Shown: positions 5,569 through 13,007, counted from the stretch's first letter. The stretch: 13,877 bases of DNA from Thermocladium sp. UBA166 (GCA_002508315.1 DAHE01000012.1:76033-89909); one strand, 5' to 3'. Numbers and translations: made by a program. Notes: generated by a model from the letters alone, not told the origin.

Positions 5569-5592
5569 TCTCGTCATTCCAGACTCGTCTCC

Positions 5593-5937
5593 ATGGCATC
5601 GCCTCCCAAGCTTCCCTGCATAAAGGCGAGATTAACGGATAGAATCACGATCAACACAAAGATGATAGCCATATGCCCCGTCACCAAGACCCTAGATAAT
5701 TACTCGATCACGATAGAGTATAAGCCGAGCTGTGATGGAGGGGATGGATGTACCTACATAGAATTGAAGGGTCTCAGGGAGTACCTCGACTCGTTCAGGG
5801 ATAGGGCGATATACCATGAAGACTTGATAAATGAGCTATTAAAGGACATACAGGACTCATGCGATCCCGAGGAGCTCAGGATAGTTCTGAACAGCGAATA
5901 CATGGGAATTAGGTACACGGTGGAGTTAACAGCTTAG
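5593..5937 (+). CDS. QueF-like archaeosine synthase (QueF-L)
   Basis: QueF-L proteins, known from Crenarchaeota such as Pyrobaculum, belong to the tunnelling (T-fold) superfamily. They convert preQ0 at position 15 of tRNA to archaeosine by amidination, replacing ArcS. The 114-residue length fits this single-domain form. The catalytic pair is visible in CPVTKTLDNY: Cys28 would form the thioimide and Asp35 is the conserved acid seven residues later. The segment IELKGLREYLDSFRDRAIYHED (about 56-77) is the QueF-type helix with conserved Glu57, His75 and Glu76. The remaining strands lead to GIRYTVEL. It is too short for the two-domain NADPH-dependent nitrile reductase QueF. An unusual SCDGGDGC segment (46-53) inserts two cysteines between strand 1 and the helix. 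ATG 5593 fits the promoter spacing. The gene converges with adenylate kinase. Confidence 0.88.
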   Translation: MASPPKLPCIKARLTDRITINTKMIAICPVTKTLDNYSITIEYKPSCDGGDGCTYIELKGLREYLDSFRDRAIYHEDLINELLKDIQDSCDPEELRIVLNSEYMGIRYTVELTA

Positions 5938-5959
5938 CCTTGCCCCATTATCTATGAAC

Positions 5960-6556
5960 TCAATGTAGCTTCCTGTTGGTGTTCAGTAAATTTATGATGA
6001 AATCGGCAGACGCCTCTGCATGCTCGAATGGCCTGGACTGGGGCTTGTTTCTGTAATCCAGTATGTACACGCTGCACTCGCCCGCATTGGCTGCCGCGAA
6101 GGAGTAGTACCTATTCGCTAATTGATGCATCTCTATTTCAGCCTCGCCCTCGGCCTCCCTTGCCCTCAAGCTCTCGTCCTTGCTTCTCCGCTCAACTATG
6201 TCCCTGGGATTGAACTCGAGCAGAACTATGGCGTCGGGCCTCAGCTTCGTCATTATCCTATCAGGCAGGCCGGGGTAAAAGCCCCCCTGCACCCTTATGG
6301 AGGCATGGGTATCGATTATCACGTCTCCCTGCATCTTAGATATCTCCTCCGCTGCCAGTTCCTGTACCTTCCTGTACTCATCCACGGGTATTTTACGCCT
6401 CATCTCATCCCTGTGGGTTATGCCATACATTCGCCTCGCTATGTCCAGCATCACATCTCCATAATTGATGACGGATACGTCGGGCATTTTCTGTTTTACC
6501 AAGCCCAGCGTCGTCGATTTTCCGGCGCCTGGCACAGCTACCAGGACTATCTTCAT
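5960..6556 (-). CDS. adkA: Archaeal-type adenylate kinase
   Basis: This enzyme interconverts ATP plus AMP with two ADP in the cytosol. It belongs to the archaeal AdkA family, which is distinct from bacterial Adk. The 198-residue protein starts at the P-loop: MKIVLVAVPGAGKST (1-15), with Lys13 in the phosphate-binding site. Further archaeal signatures are INYGDVMLD (30-38), RDEMRRK (49-55), IIDTHASIR (80-88) with GGFYPGLPDR right after it, and PRDIVERRSKDESLRAR (117-133), the arginine-rich lid region. ATG 6556 lies 29 nt from its TATA box; an ATG 12 bp upstream would give a slightly longer leader peptide but does not fit the spacing as well. It forms its own unit here rather than following secY as in many archaea. 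Its products, AMP and ADP, are typical ligands of the CBS proteins in this window. Confidence 0.95.
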   Translation of the reverse strand: MKIVLVAVPGAGKSTTLGLVKQKMPDVSVINYGDVMLDIARRMYGITHRDEMRRKIPVDEYRKVQELAAEEISKMQGDVIIDTHASIRVQGGFYPGLPDRIMTKLRPDAIVLLEFNPRDIVERRSKDESLRAREAEGEAEIEMHQLANRYYSFAAANAGECSVYILDYRNKPQSRPFEHAEASADFIINLLNTNRKLH

Positions 6557-6578
6557 GTATTGAACCAACCAATTCCCC

Positions 6579-6586
6579 TTTTTAAG
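6579..6586 (-). promoter_or_regulatory. TATA box of adkA
   Basis: On the minus strand CTTAAAAA has its first T at 6585, 29 nt before ATG 6556. Confidence 0.6.
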
Positions 6587-6659
6587 CGAATCGAAGGAGC
6601 GACTCTGCGTTCAGCACTACGTAGCAAGGGGGCAAAAACGCATTTCTCCGTGCATAGGC

Positions 6660-7349
6660 TCACTGACGCCTTATTATTATCTTGGTCTCCCCCAACCACA
6701 GGGTGACCGAGTCCCCCATCCCAACCTCGCCCGACACGTCCCTTAATGAGCCCTCCGACTCCATCTTGGCGCCGCTGCAGGAAATGGAGAGAGAACCCCC
6801 TCTCTGAGCTATCCTAATCCATGCGCCGGCAGGGGCTGGGACGACTATCGTGGAGCCAGGGCCCCCTATAGTAACTGTTGATCTGACCTGTATTCTTTTC
6901 TCAGAGACCACTCCGCCCGACGGTATTATCTTTACGTATACTGTCGGCAGTGACATGCACTTCACGTCGACCACGGCTCTTCGGTATATCGCTATTATTA
7001 GAATAGCTATTATAACTAGGGAGGAGAGCATCATGTAGGGGGACTCATAGAACTCAGCGCCGGCCACTATTATCTCTATTAGCCCCACAACGGCCGCCAG
7101 CAGCGTATTGGCGTGCCTGCAACTTATCAAGTCTTCCTGCACGTATATCCTCAACACCGGGGTTAGTAGCACGTATATTATCAATCCTATCAACATCAAC
7201 GGCAGCGCGGCGTAAATATATTGAGTCACGTGGAAGAGCTGCGCGAATATACCGGCTATCAAGCCCAGCGCTACTATTAAGGCCAGCGGAAGCGCGTTGG
7301 CCGATAATAACCTGACCAACTCATCGAACACGTCGTTCTCCACATTCAT
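6660..7349 (-). CDS. Membrane protein with four predicted helices and an FHA-like C-terminal domain
   Basis: I do not know a named homologue. The 229-residue protein has a short acidic N-terminus and then about four hydrophobic segments (near 18-37, 44-68, 82-98 and 106-122). The last is followed by YRRAVV, which by the positive-inside rule puts the C-terminal domain in the cytosol. That domain (about 138-229) reads as a beta sandwich. STVTIGGPGSTIVVP resembles the first FHA strand and IGR-type turn. GDSVTLWLGETKIIIRR resembles the last FHA strands (GD.I.LG.T...). The usual phosphothreonine-binding arginine and the SxxH motif are not evident, so phosphopeptide binding may be lost. ATG 7349 is 31 nt from a strong TATA box. 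Calling it FHA-like is my inference from strand pattern and needs a profile search. Confidence 0.85.
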   Translation of the reverse strand: MNVENDVFDELVRLLSANALPLALIVALGLIAGIFAQLFHVTQYIYAALPLMLIGLIIYVLLTPVLRIYVQEDLISCRHANTLLAAVVGLIEIIVAGAEFYESPYMMLSSLVIIAILIIAIYRRAVVDVKCMSLPTVYVKIIPSGGVVSEKRIQVRSTVTIGGPGSTIVVPAPAGAWIRIAQRGGSLSISCSGAKMESEGSLRDVSGEVGMGDSVTLWLGETKIIIRRQ

Positions 7350-7371
7350 CTGCCTATGCTGGCTATTGTAC

Positions 7372-7380
7372 TTTATAAAA
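7372..7380 (-). promoter_or_regulatory. TATA box of the FHA-like membrane protein gene
   Basis: On the minus strand TTTTATAAA has its first T at 7380, 31 nt before ATG 7349. Between here and the HAD gene end at 7521 I see no further gene. Confidence 0.6.
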
Positions 7381-7520
7381 GTTTCACAAGTAAATGGGGA
7401 GCCAACTATCGTACTGATTATCAATTCCTTAAGTTAATCAAGCTCGCCTCGAATCCATTTTGAGCGACATAGAAACAAGCGATGGAGAGCGAACCGCTGC
7501 ATGACGCGATTATTCCAGCA

Positions 7521-7988
7521 TTAAGGACTCAAGTAGGAATTGATGGAATCACAATTAGAGGCTAGCATTGCCTTGAATCCATGCCTGATCAATGAGTTAA
7601 CCGTATCTTCATTGTCATCACAGTGAATCACATCGAGCAGCCCCACGCCAGCCAGGGCATCCACCTTATACTCCGGATCCGGCCTATCATCGTAATCCCT
7701 CCTCATAACCAACACGCGGATCCCGCTCACATTGACGCCGAACTTCATCAATTGAGACAGGGTGCATTCCCTCATCCTCTCGGGCCGGCCGGTTACCAAT
7801 ATCACGGTGAGGCCGGAGCGTATGGCTTTGTTGATTATAGATATGTTGAATGGGATAGGTTGATCCATGTGGAGCTTCCCACAATCAAGGAAGCATTTCC
7901 AATCCACCTTGCCGTTCTCCATGCACGACATCAATCTATCGGTGGAATTCACCAAAGTACCGTCTATGTCGAACGAAAGCACAGCCAT
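7521..7988 (-). CDS. HAD-superfamily phosphatase, polynucleotide 3'-phosphatase-like
   Basis: This 155-residue cytosolic protein carries all four HAD motifs: DIDGT (Asp7 nucleophile, Asp9 general acid), VTGRP (Thr66), Lys108 in PEYKVD, and CDDNED with Asp124/Asp125 for magnesium. It has no large cap. The VTGRPERMRE segment, the following helix, an RVLVMRR strand and the DDRPDPEYK loop recall the 3'-phosphatase half of T4 polynucleotide kinase. RNA or DNA end repair is therefore one possible job, but small HAD enzymes are promiscuous and the substrate cannot be told from sequence. It has five cysteines, unusually many for a protein of this size here. ATG 7988 was chosen because it is 30 nt from the TATA box and starts just before the first motif. 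It diverges from the MMPL gene. Confidence 0.88.
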   Translation of the reverse strand: MAVLSFDIDGTLVNSTDRLMSCMENGKVDWKCFLDCGKLHMDQPIPFNISIINKAIRSGLTVILVTGRPERMRECTLSQLMKFGVNVSGIRVLVMRRDYDDRPDPEYKVDALAGVGLLDVIHCDDNEDTVNSLIRHGFKAMLASNCDSINSYLSP

Positions 7989-8010
7989 GCATTGCATGCT
8001 TGGCGAGCGA

Positions 8011-8018
8011 TATAATAA
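8011..8018 (-). promoter_or_regulatory. TATA box of the HAD phosphatase gene
   Basis: On the minus strand TTATTATA has its first T at 8018, 30 nt before ATG 7988. Confidence 0.55.
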
Positions 8019-8102
8019 CGTTAACGCCGAAGCTCTCCATGCATGCAGGGAAGAGCAAACTGGGACCGCTGGGCTTGGTCGCAATGTGCGCCGCCTAGAA
8101 AA

Positions 8103-8110
8103 CTTTTTAA
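8103..8110 (+). promoter_or_regulatory. TATA box of the MMPL gene
   Basis: CTTTTTAA has its first T at 8104. Counting 31 nt, as for the near-identical csl4 and QueF-L boxes, gives base 8135, an in-frame ATA codon. The first canonical start (ATG 8171) would be 67 nt away. Confidence 0.55.
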
Positions 8111-8134
8111 TGCAAGCATAGATCTGCCAGCATC

Positions 8135-10798
8135 ATAAGGGGTAAATGGCTCATAGCATGGATTGCGGCCATGGTGGTGCTTGCCGTATTGGCGCCGAGG
8201 GTATTCAATTCCTTGATATACAATGATACTCAGCTTCTGCCGAGCAACATACCTCCAACAATAGTTAACCGATACGTGGGAAGCGCAGGGAATCAATCAT
8301 ATACGGCGATCATAATCAACTCGAGCGGGAACGTAATCGATGAACTGGCTGCGCTGAATGGCGTGATAATCGAGCCCCACGTCGATCAATTAACGATATA
8401 CAAGAAGTACGTGATTCCACGATATAATGAAACCATTAATGAATACATAAGGACGGCTGAGGCAAATGCCACGAGGGAATTGCTGAATGCATGGATCACC
8501 ATGAATTCCACCTGCATGGAGCTCTCCAAGTTAAACTCGGAATATTATAGGCAATTAAGCCAGTTGAAATCCACTCAGTTGGCTTTGATAAGATACGTGC
8601 AGTCATATAATTCCATTCTGATTCAGCAATTACAGAGAGCGAACCCCAACGAGAATTCCTCCCTAATCGCGATTACAGCCTTGAATCTCATAAACGAGCC
8701 TGCCAATTACTCAAGCTATATGGAGGAGTACGCGGTTCAAGTGGCGCATGCATTTAATGGGTCTGAAGTGGGCCAGTTAACTCCAAGTAAGCTGGAGAAC
8801 GCCCTTATCCACGGCTACCACGCAGTGGAGACCTCCCTGAGGTCCGAGTACTCACTGCCATTCATAAAGCCCAACTCAACCCTGGCACTGGCGATAGCCC
8901 TAGGACCATTTAAGTCCGGCATTAACACCGCCGTGGCCGGCCTATACATCAACGACTCGCCGCCCCTCATCAAGCCCCTACTGCCCCAGATAGCGTGCAG
9001 CTCCAATATAACTGGGGTCGAGTCGCAATTGAACTATAGCATAATGAAGCTAATCATACAGGAGAACCCACCCCCATCGCCCACATCACTGGATTATGGA
9101 TTAATAAATGGAAGCTACGCATTGATATTGGTGAACTCCTCCTCCACGCAGCTCTACTCTCTTCATAATGACTCCATCTTCGTATTCAATCCATCATTGA
9201 TAAACCTACAATTGATAAAAATGGTGGAAAGCGACGTCCCGACTATAGACAAGGTAACGGGAACCGCCGTCCTCTCGATGCTGCTCTTCGTGCTGGGGAC
9301 CGTGATGGGACCCTTGCTGGTTTTAGCCATGCTGGGAACCGCCGACGCGGCGTCGCTAGGCTCCGTATATCTGCTCTCCAAGGCGGGGCTGCCTGTCTAT
9401 TACTTGACTGTTTACCTGACATCGCCGATAATATTGGGCATAGGAATAGATTATAGTCTATTGATACTCGGCAGGTACTTGGAGGAGAGGAGGAGGGGAT
9501 TGAAGAGGGAAGAGGCGCTGGGCGTGGTGAGGAGGGTTACCATCCCAACAATACTATCATCTGGAGGCGTCGTGGCGGCCGGCCTAGGCTCCTACGTGTT
9601 CTCCACCTATCAATACATACAAGTGATAGGAATTTCCTACATAATATCCGTCGCATTGGTGCTGTTCACAGTAGTGCTGGCGCTCCCCGACGCAATAAGT
9701 CTGTTGGGGGATCGAGTATTATGGCCCATGGGCTTAAAGGCAAATACGAGGGAGTTAAGCACCAAGCTATTGGTTAGATTGACCAGGAAATCCGTGGATA
9801 GGCCTAAGACCGTCATAGCCATATTTGCCCTAATCACGCTGGTGTCGCTGCTGCTCATAGCTAAGTCAATCAATATATCATCCAATCCGGTGGATATGAT
9901 GCCGCCCAGCAACCCAGTAACCGGGCTCCGACTCCTGGAAACGCGGTTCCCAAGCTACCTGCAGTCAACCGCGTACGTGCTAATCAAGCCAAGCAATGAG
10001 GCGGCCTACCGGGCATTCATCGCCGGGCTAAGCTACATGAAAGGCATTGGAAACGCAACTCTCCTGAACCGTAATTCATCAATCATATTGGCCAGGATCC
10101 CCATAGATCACAGCGTGTTCTCCGATAAATTGATAGGGACCTACGAGGAGCTAAGCGGCGTAGCGAGCAACGTGTCTAGGCAATACGGGGTGGCCGTGCT
10201 AATAGGCGGGGACCCCGGCTATAAATTCTTCTCAGTTCAAGCATTCGAGAATCAGTTCTACCACACAATATCGCTGATAGTGATCGCACTAGTGATGCTA
10301 ATGCTATTCATAATGCTGAGGTCAGCGCTGATCCCGGTGAGGCTTATAATAACTGTCTTGATGAGCATGTCTTGGTCCATTGCATTAACCATAATAGTAT
10401 TTCAGTTAATCCTCAAAATACCAACGTACTACCTCCTCCCCATAATACTGTACTCGTTATTGATGAGCGTTGGAACGGATTACGACATCTTCATAGTGTC
10501 CAGGGTCAGGGAGGAGGTGATGCGTGGGTTGAGCGATAAGGACGCCATAGTGAGGGCAATCGAGTCCACGGGGCCCATAGTCAGCGGGGCGGCCATGGTC
10601 CTAGCAACCGCATTCGCTGGGTTGACTGTATCCAGATTATTCATATTGAAAGAGATAGGCTTTGCAGTGGCCGTCGCCGTGGCGATGGATGCATTGATAT
10701 TAAGGCCAGTGCTGGTTCCCGCAATACTAGTCGTGCTGGGGAAGTGGAATTGGTGGCCCCTCAGGGTGGAGAGGAAAATAGATAGAGCGGTGAATTAA
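8135..10798 (+). CDS. RND/MMPL-family membrane protein (possible ATA start)
   Basis: This large transporter-like protein (875 residues from ATG 8171; 887 from ATA 8135) belongs to the RND superfamily, MMPL branch, whose members move lipids or hydrophobic compounds using the proton gradient. Numbering from ATG 8171, a first helix is followed by an extracytoplasmic domain to about residue 360, then five to six helices. A second soluble loop (about 575-690) and a second helix bundle follow. Each bundle has the conserved MMPL motif: GIDYSLLILGRYLEE (Asp427) and GTDYDIFIVSRVREE (Asp770), the likely proton-carrying acids. The first outer domain holds about 16 N-x-S/T sequons, suggesting heavy N-glycosylation. 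The frame continues upstream of ATG 8171 as IRGKWLIAWIAA, completing the first helix with a basic lead, and the TATA spacing points to ATA 8135. The substrate is unknown. Confidence 0.9.
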   Translation: MRGKWLIAWIAAMVVLAVLAPRVFNSLIYNDTQLLPSNIPPTIVNRYVGSAGNQSYTAIIINSSGNVIDELAALNGVIIEPHVDQLTIYKKYVIPRYNETINEYIRTAEANATRELLNAWITMNSTCMELSKLNSEYYRQLSQLKSTQLALIRYVQSYNSILIQQLQRANPNENSSLIAITALNLINEPANYSSYMEEYAVQVAHAFNGSEVGQLTPSKLENALIHGYHAVETSLRSEYSLPFIKPNSTLALAIALGPFKSGINTAVAGLYINDSPPLIKPLLPQIACSSNITGVESQLNYSIMKLIIQENPPPSPTSLDYGLINGSYALILVNSSSTQLYSLHNDSIFVFNPSLINLQLIKMVESDVPTIDKVTGTAVLSMLLFVLGTVMGPLLVLAMLGTADAASLGSVYLLSKAGLPVYYLTVYLTSPIILGIGIDYSLLILGRYLEERRRGLKREEALGVVRRVTIPTILSSGGVVAAGLGSYVFSTYQYIQVIGISYIISVALVLFTVVLALPDAISLLGDRVLWPMGLKANTRELSTKLLVRLTRKSVDRPKTVIAIFALITLVSLLLIAKSINISSNPVDMMPPSNPVTGLRLLETRFPSYLQSTAYVLIKPSNEAAYRAFIAGLSYMKGIGNATLLNRNSSIILARIPIDHSVFSDKLIGTYEELSGVASNVSRQYGVAVLIGGDPGYKFFSVQAFENQFYHTISLIVIALVMLMLFIMLRSALIPVRLIITVLMSMSWSIALTIIVFQLILKIPTYYLLPIILYSLLMSVGTDYDIFIVSRVREEVMRGLSDKDAIVRAIESTGPIVSGAAMVLATAFAGLTVSRLFILKEIGFAVAVAVAMDALILRPVLVPAILVVLGKWNWWPLRVERKIDRAVN

Positions 10799-10834
10799 TC
10801 GATCACCCATCGAGGGCCAATCCCGCGTCTCTAA

Positions 10835-10843
10835 GTTTAAATA
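10835..10843 (+). promoter_or_regulatory. TATA box of the CBS-HPF gene
   Basis: GTTTAAATA has its first T at 10836, 30 nt before ATG 10866. The gene therefore has its own promoter despite following the MMPL gene by only 67 bp. Confidence 0.6.
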
Positions 10844-10865
10844 GGCTTGAATCGATAATTGTTTT

Positions 10866-11993
10866 ATGTCCTCCATACGGGACCTGATTAGAAAGCCGGC
10901 GGTAGTGGTTGGGTTGAACGATAAGCTATCCACGGTAATAACCTCCATGAGGGAGGGGAAGATATTCATAGCGCCCGTGGTCAATTACAATAATAAATTA
11001 GTCGGCATTTTGAGCTACAGGGAGCTATTGAGGCGGCGAGTGCCGATTAATTCCAAGGCATCCAGCGTCATGTCTAGGCCGTTCTCGATAAGCGAATCAG
11101 CAAGCTTCGAGAGGCTAATTATTAAGCTACATGAAACAAAAGCACGCGAGATACCGGTTGTGGACGACAAGAACAACTTGATCGGCATTATACGGAGGAT
11201 GGATGTGATCAATTCAATAGCTTCATCCCTTCCGAAGGTCGACGTCAGCCGAGCAATGTCTTCTCCCCCAATAACCATAGGCAGTAACGAGAACATAGCA
11301 ACCGCTAGGTGGTTGATGGTTAAGCATGGAATAAGCTTGCTTCCCGTAATGCAGGAAGGCAAGCTGATTGGAATGATTACTCTAACGGATTTAGTGGAGA
11401 AGATATTCTATGCATCGACGCCGAGGAGAGCCCGTCGGGGGGAGGTGGAGGGCGAGGAGGAGAAGATACTGGCAGCCCCCGTCGCATCCATAATGCAGGA
11501 GGCAGCCACAATAGATAAATCAAGGCCTATTGCGGATGCTATTGAGAAGTTGAATAAACATGATGGATTGATAGTGACAGACGACGGCGTTGCAGGGGTA
11601 TTGACGGGCAGCGACATGGTGAGGCTCTACGTGGAGTCCAGCAAGGTATCGATACCGATAACCGCCCGCATCAATGATGTGCAAGATAAGTATTTGAGAC
11701 AAATGATAGAGAGGGCAGTCAATAACCACCTAGAGAAGATAGCCAAGATAACCGACATAATCGATTTCAAGGTAGATATAAGGGTCAAGGCAACGGGCAA
11801 TAACGATAAAAGGACAAGGTATGAAGTAGCTGTGCGATTGAAGGACTCAAATAATTCATTCTCAGTGACGTCAACTGGATGGGACGCTGTGGAGACGATA
11901 AAGGATGCCATGGAGACCCTGCTCAAGAGAGTGGAGCGGAGCATGGATAGAATGAGAAGTATTAAGAGAAGAGAGGAGAGACCGAGTGAGTAA
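10866..11993 (+). CDS. Four CBS domains fused to an HPF/RaiA-like C-terminal domain
   Basis: The 375-residue soluble protein has four CBS repeats, i.e. two Bateman modules, at about 7-56, 66-116, 127-179 and 205-256. Each ends in a strand such as LVGILSYREL, LIGIIRRMDV, LIGMITLTDL or VAGVLTGSDM. A charged linker (186-200) separates CBS3 and CBS4. Residues about 262-364 form a different domain: a long helix (YLRQMIERAVNNHLEKIAK), paired strands (DFKVDIRVKA, RYEVAVRLKD, SFSVTSTG) and a final amphipathic helix (DAVETIKDAMETLLKRVERS). That order and the D.VVE..HVP-like strands followed by a D-A-I-D-x-A-x-x-x-L helix match bacterial HPF/RaiA hibernation factors. A nucleotide-responsive ribosome-binding role is inferred. 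ATG 10866 fits the promoter. The C-terminal tail is strongly basic (RSIKRREER). Confidence 0.9.
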   Translation: MSSIRDLIRKPAVVVGLNDKLSTVITSMREGKIFIAPVVNYNNKLVGILSYRELLRRRVPINSKASSVMSRPFSISESASFERLIIKLHETKAREIPVVDDKNNLIGIIRRMDVINSIASSLPKVDVSRAMSSPPITIGSNENIATARWLMVKHGISLLPVMQEGKLIGMITLTDLVEKIFYASTPRRARRGEVEGEEEKILAAPVASIMQEAATIDKSRPIADAIEKLNKHDGLIVTDDGVAGVLTGSDMVRLYVESSKVSIPITARINDVQDKYLRQMIERAVNNHLEKIAKITDIIDFKVDIRVKATGNNDKRTRYEVAVRLKDSNNSFSVTSTGWDAVETIKDAMETLLKRVERSMDRMRSIKRREERPSE

Positions 11994-12144
11994 GTCTATG
12001 GTCAACAAACCATCAAAGATGGCCTCCAAGCAATAGAACCATCCCAATCCCCGCTAATAGAGGAGGTATGCGGCCCGAATGACTGCAGTCACCGTGGAAG
12101 AGCAGGCTAATGGAATGCATAACGCATGAATGAGAAAGCCGAGA

Positions 12145-12170
12145 AAATAATTAGATTTTTAATTAATCTT
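12145..12170. terminator. AT-rich region between convergent genes, possible bidirectional terminator
   Basis: The 188-base gap 11994-12181 lies between the convergent CBS-HPF and sdhD genes. Within it, an AT-rich stretch contains T5 on the plus strand (12156-12160) and T-rich sequence on the minus strand, with a weak stem AGATT (12153-12157)/AATCT (12165-12169). Archaeal terminators are mostly T-rich tracts, so this is a plausible 3'-end site for both units. I see no gene in the gap. Confidence 0.3.
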
Positions 12171-12181
12171 AGTCGACCCCA

Positions 12182-12523
12182 TCAGAGCGGTATTATGCTG
12201 ACCACAGTGTAAGTGCCCACTATCACCACTAGGAGACCCAGCGCTATCACCAACACGTCAACGAAAGTAGTAAATGCCTTCCCGCCGTGGAAGAGCTCCA
12301 GCATTATAGTTCGTAATCCATTCATTGCGTGATAGGATGCAGCGTATATTATTATTAATAGAACTATATCGTACCAAGCCATTCCTATCTGGCTCTCAAC
12401 GGCGGGCCAGCTGACGGATGCATCATAGCTGGGCCATCTATACGCTATATGTATTCCCACCACCACTATCATTATGAGGCCGGTTATGTAGTGCCACTTC
12501 ATCAAAGTTGACTTGGCTACCAT
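12182..12523 (-). CDS. sdhD: Succinate dehydrogenase/fumarate reductase membrane anchor, subunit D
   Basis: This 113-residue hydrophobic protein has three helices (about 10-28, 50-68 and 85-110), as usual for the smaller anchor of respiratory complex II. It binds quinone and heme b together with SdhC at the membrane. Candidate heme or quinone residues are His11, His25 and His65. YHAMNGLRTIM (64-74) matches the conserved H-x-x-x-G-x-R motif of the family. The start is ambiguous among GTG 12532, GTG 12529, ATG 12526 and ATG 12523. I chose ATG 12523 because the GGGGTGG tract at 12529-12535 lies 5 nt before it. The start region overlaps the sdhC stop, so the two are co-translated. It is the last gene of the sdhBCD unit and converges with the CBS-HPF gene. 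Confidence 0.85.
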   Translation of the reverse strand: MVAKSTLMKWHYITGLIMIVVVGIHIAYRWPSYDASVSWPAVESQIGMAWYDIVLLIIIYAASYHAMNGLRTIMLELFHGGKAFTTFVDVLVIALGLLVVIVGTYTVVSIIPL

Positions 12524-12525
12524 CA

Positions 12526-13002
12526 TCACCACCCCAGCAATGCACCGAATACATCATAGGTAGCCAATATAATGAATACTATGGTAACGATCACCACCGC
12601 GTACTTGTAAGCCCTCTGAGCCGCAGCGCTGGGAGATGGAGTTGCGCGGGGGAATGTGTGCCTGGACGGCTTGGGCAATCCAATACCGAACCACTGCATT
12701 AGTATCAATCTGAACCCATTGGCGCCATGTATGACGAGCAGGACGCCGACCAAGTACTCCAGCAACGCGCCCACGGAGACCGGGCCTATGTGTGGCTTCT
12801 CCAGGACGCCGAATATTATGGCATTCCATTGCTGCTGAGTAACGTTATGGCCGAAGCCCAGTGCCGCGGAGACCGCCAGCACGTGGCCTATCAGGTAAAG
12901 AGCTAAGGCGAGGCCGCTTACCTTCTGGAAAATGACTAGCCATTCATCTAACCCACGAAGCCAGAGACCCCACCTAGGAGAGATGCGCTTTGATTTCTGC
13001 AT
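12526..13002 (-). CDS. sdhC: Succinate dehydrogenase/fumarate reductase cytochrome b subunit C
   Basis: This 158-residue membrane subunit has three helices (about 26-48, 78-100 and 131-155). Likely heme b ligands are His40 in LYLIGHVLAVS and His92 in LVIHGANGFR; the H-x-x-x-G-x-R pattern is typical for complex II anchors. Together with SdhD it holds the SdhAB part at the membrane and passes electrons to or from quinone. The loop between helices 2 and 3 is proline- and serine-rich (PKPSRHTFPRATPSPSA). GTG 13011 and ATG 13008 overlap the sdhB stop, but ATG 13002 is preferred: GGAGG at 13011-13015 is 8 nt before it, an optimal ribosome-binding site, and the protein then starts MQKSKRISPRWG. Confidence 0.9.
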   Translation of the reverse strand: MQKSKRISPRWGLWLRGLDEWLVIFQKVSGLALALYLIGHVLAVSAALGFGHNVTQQQWNAIIFGVLEKPHIGPVSVGALLEYLVGVLLVIHGANGFRLILMQWFGIGLPKPSRHTFPRATPSPSAAAQRAYKYAVVIVTIVFIILATYDVFGALLGW

Positions 13003-13007
13003 GCCCA

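Noticed and set aside
5465..5599. Upstream extension of the 114-aa gene
   Set aside because: It contains that gene's own TATA box and overlaps the QueF-L start.
12080..12091. Perfect 12-bp palindrome TGACTGCAGTCA between CBS-HPF and sdhD
   Set aside because: It is a single copy far from any promoter; about three 12-bp palindromes are expected by chance in a window of this size.
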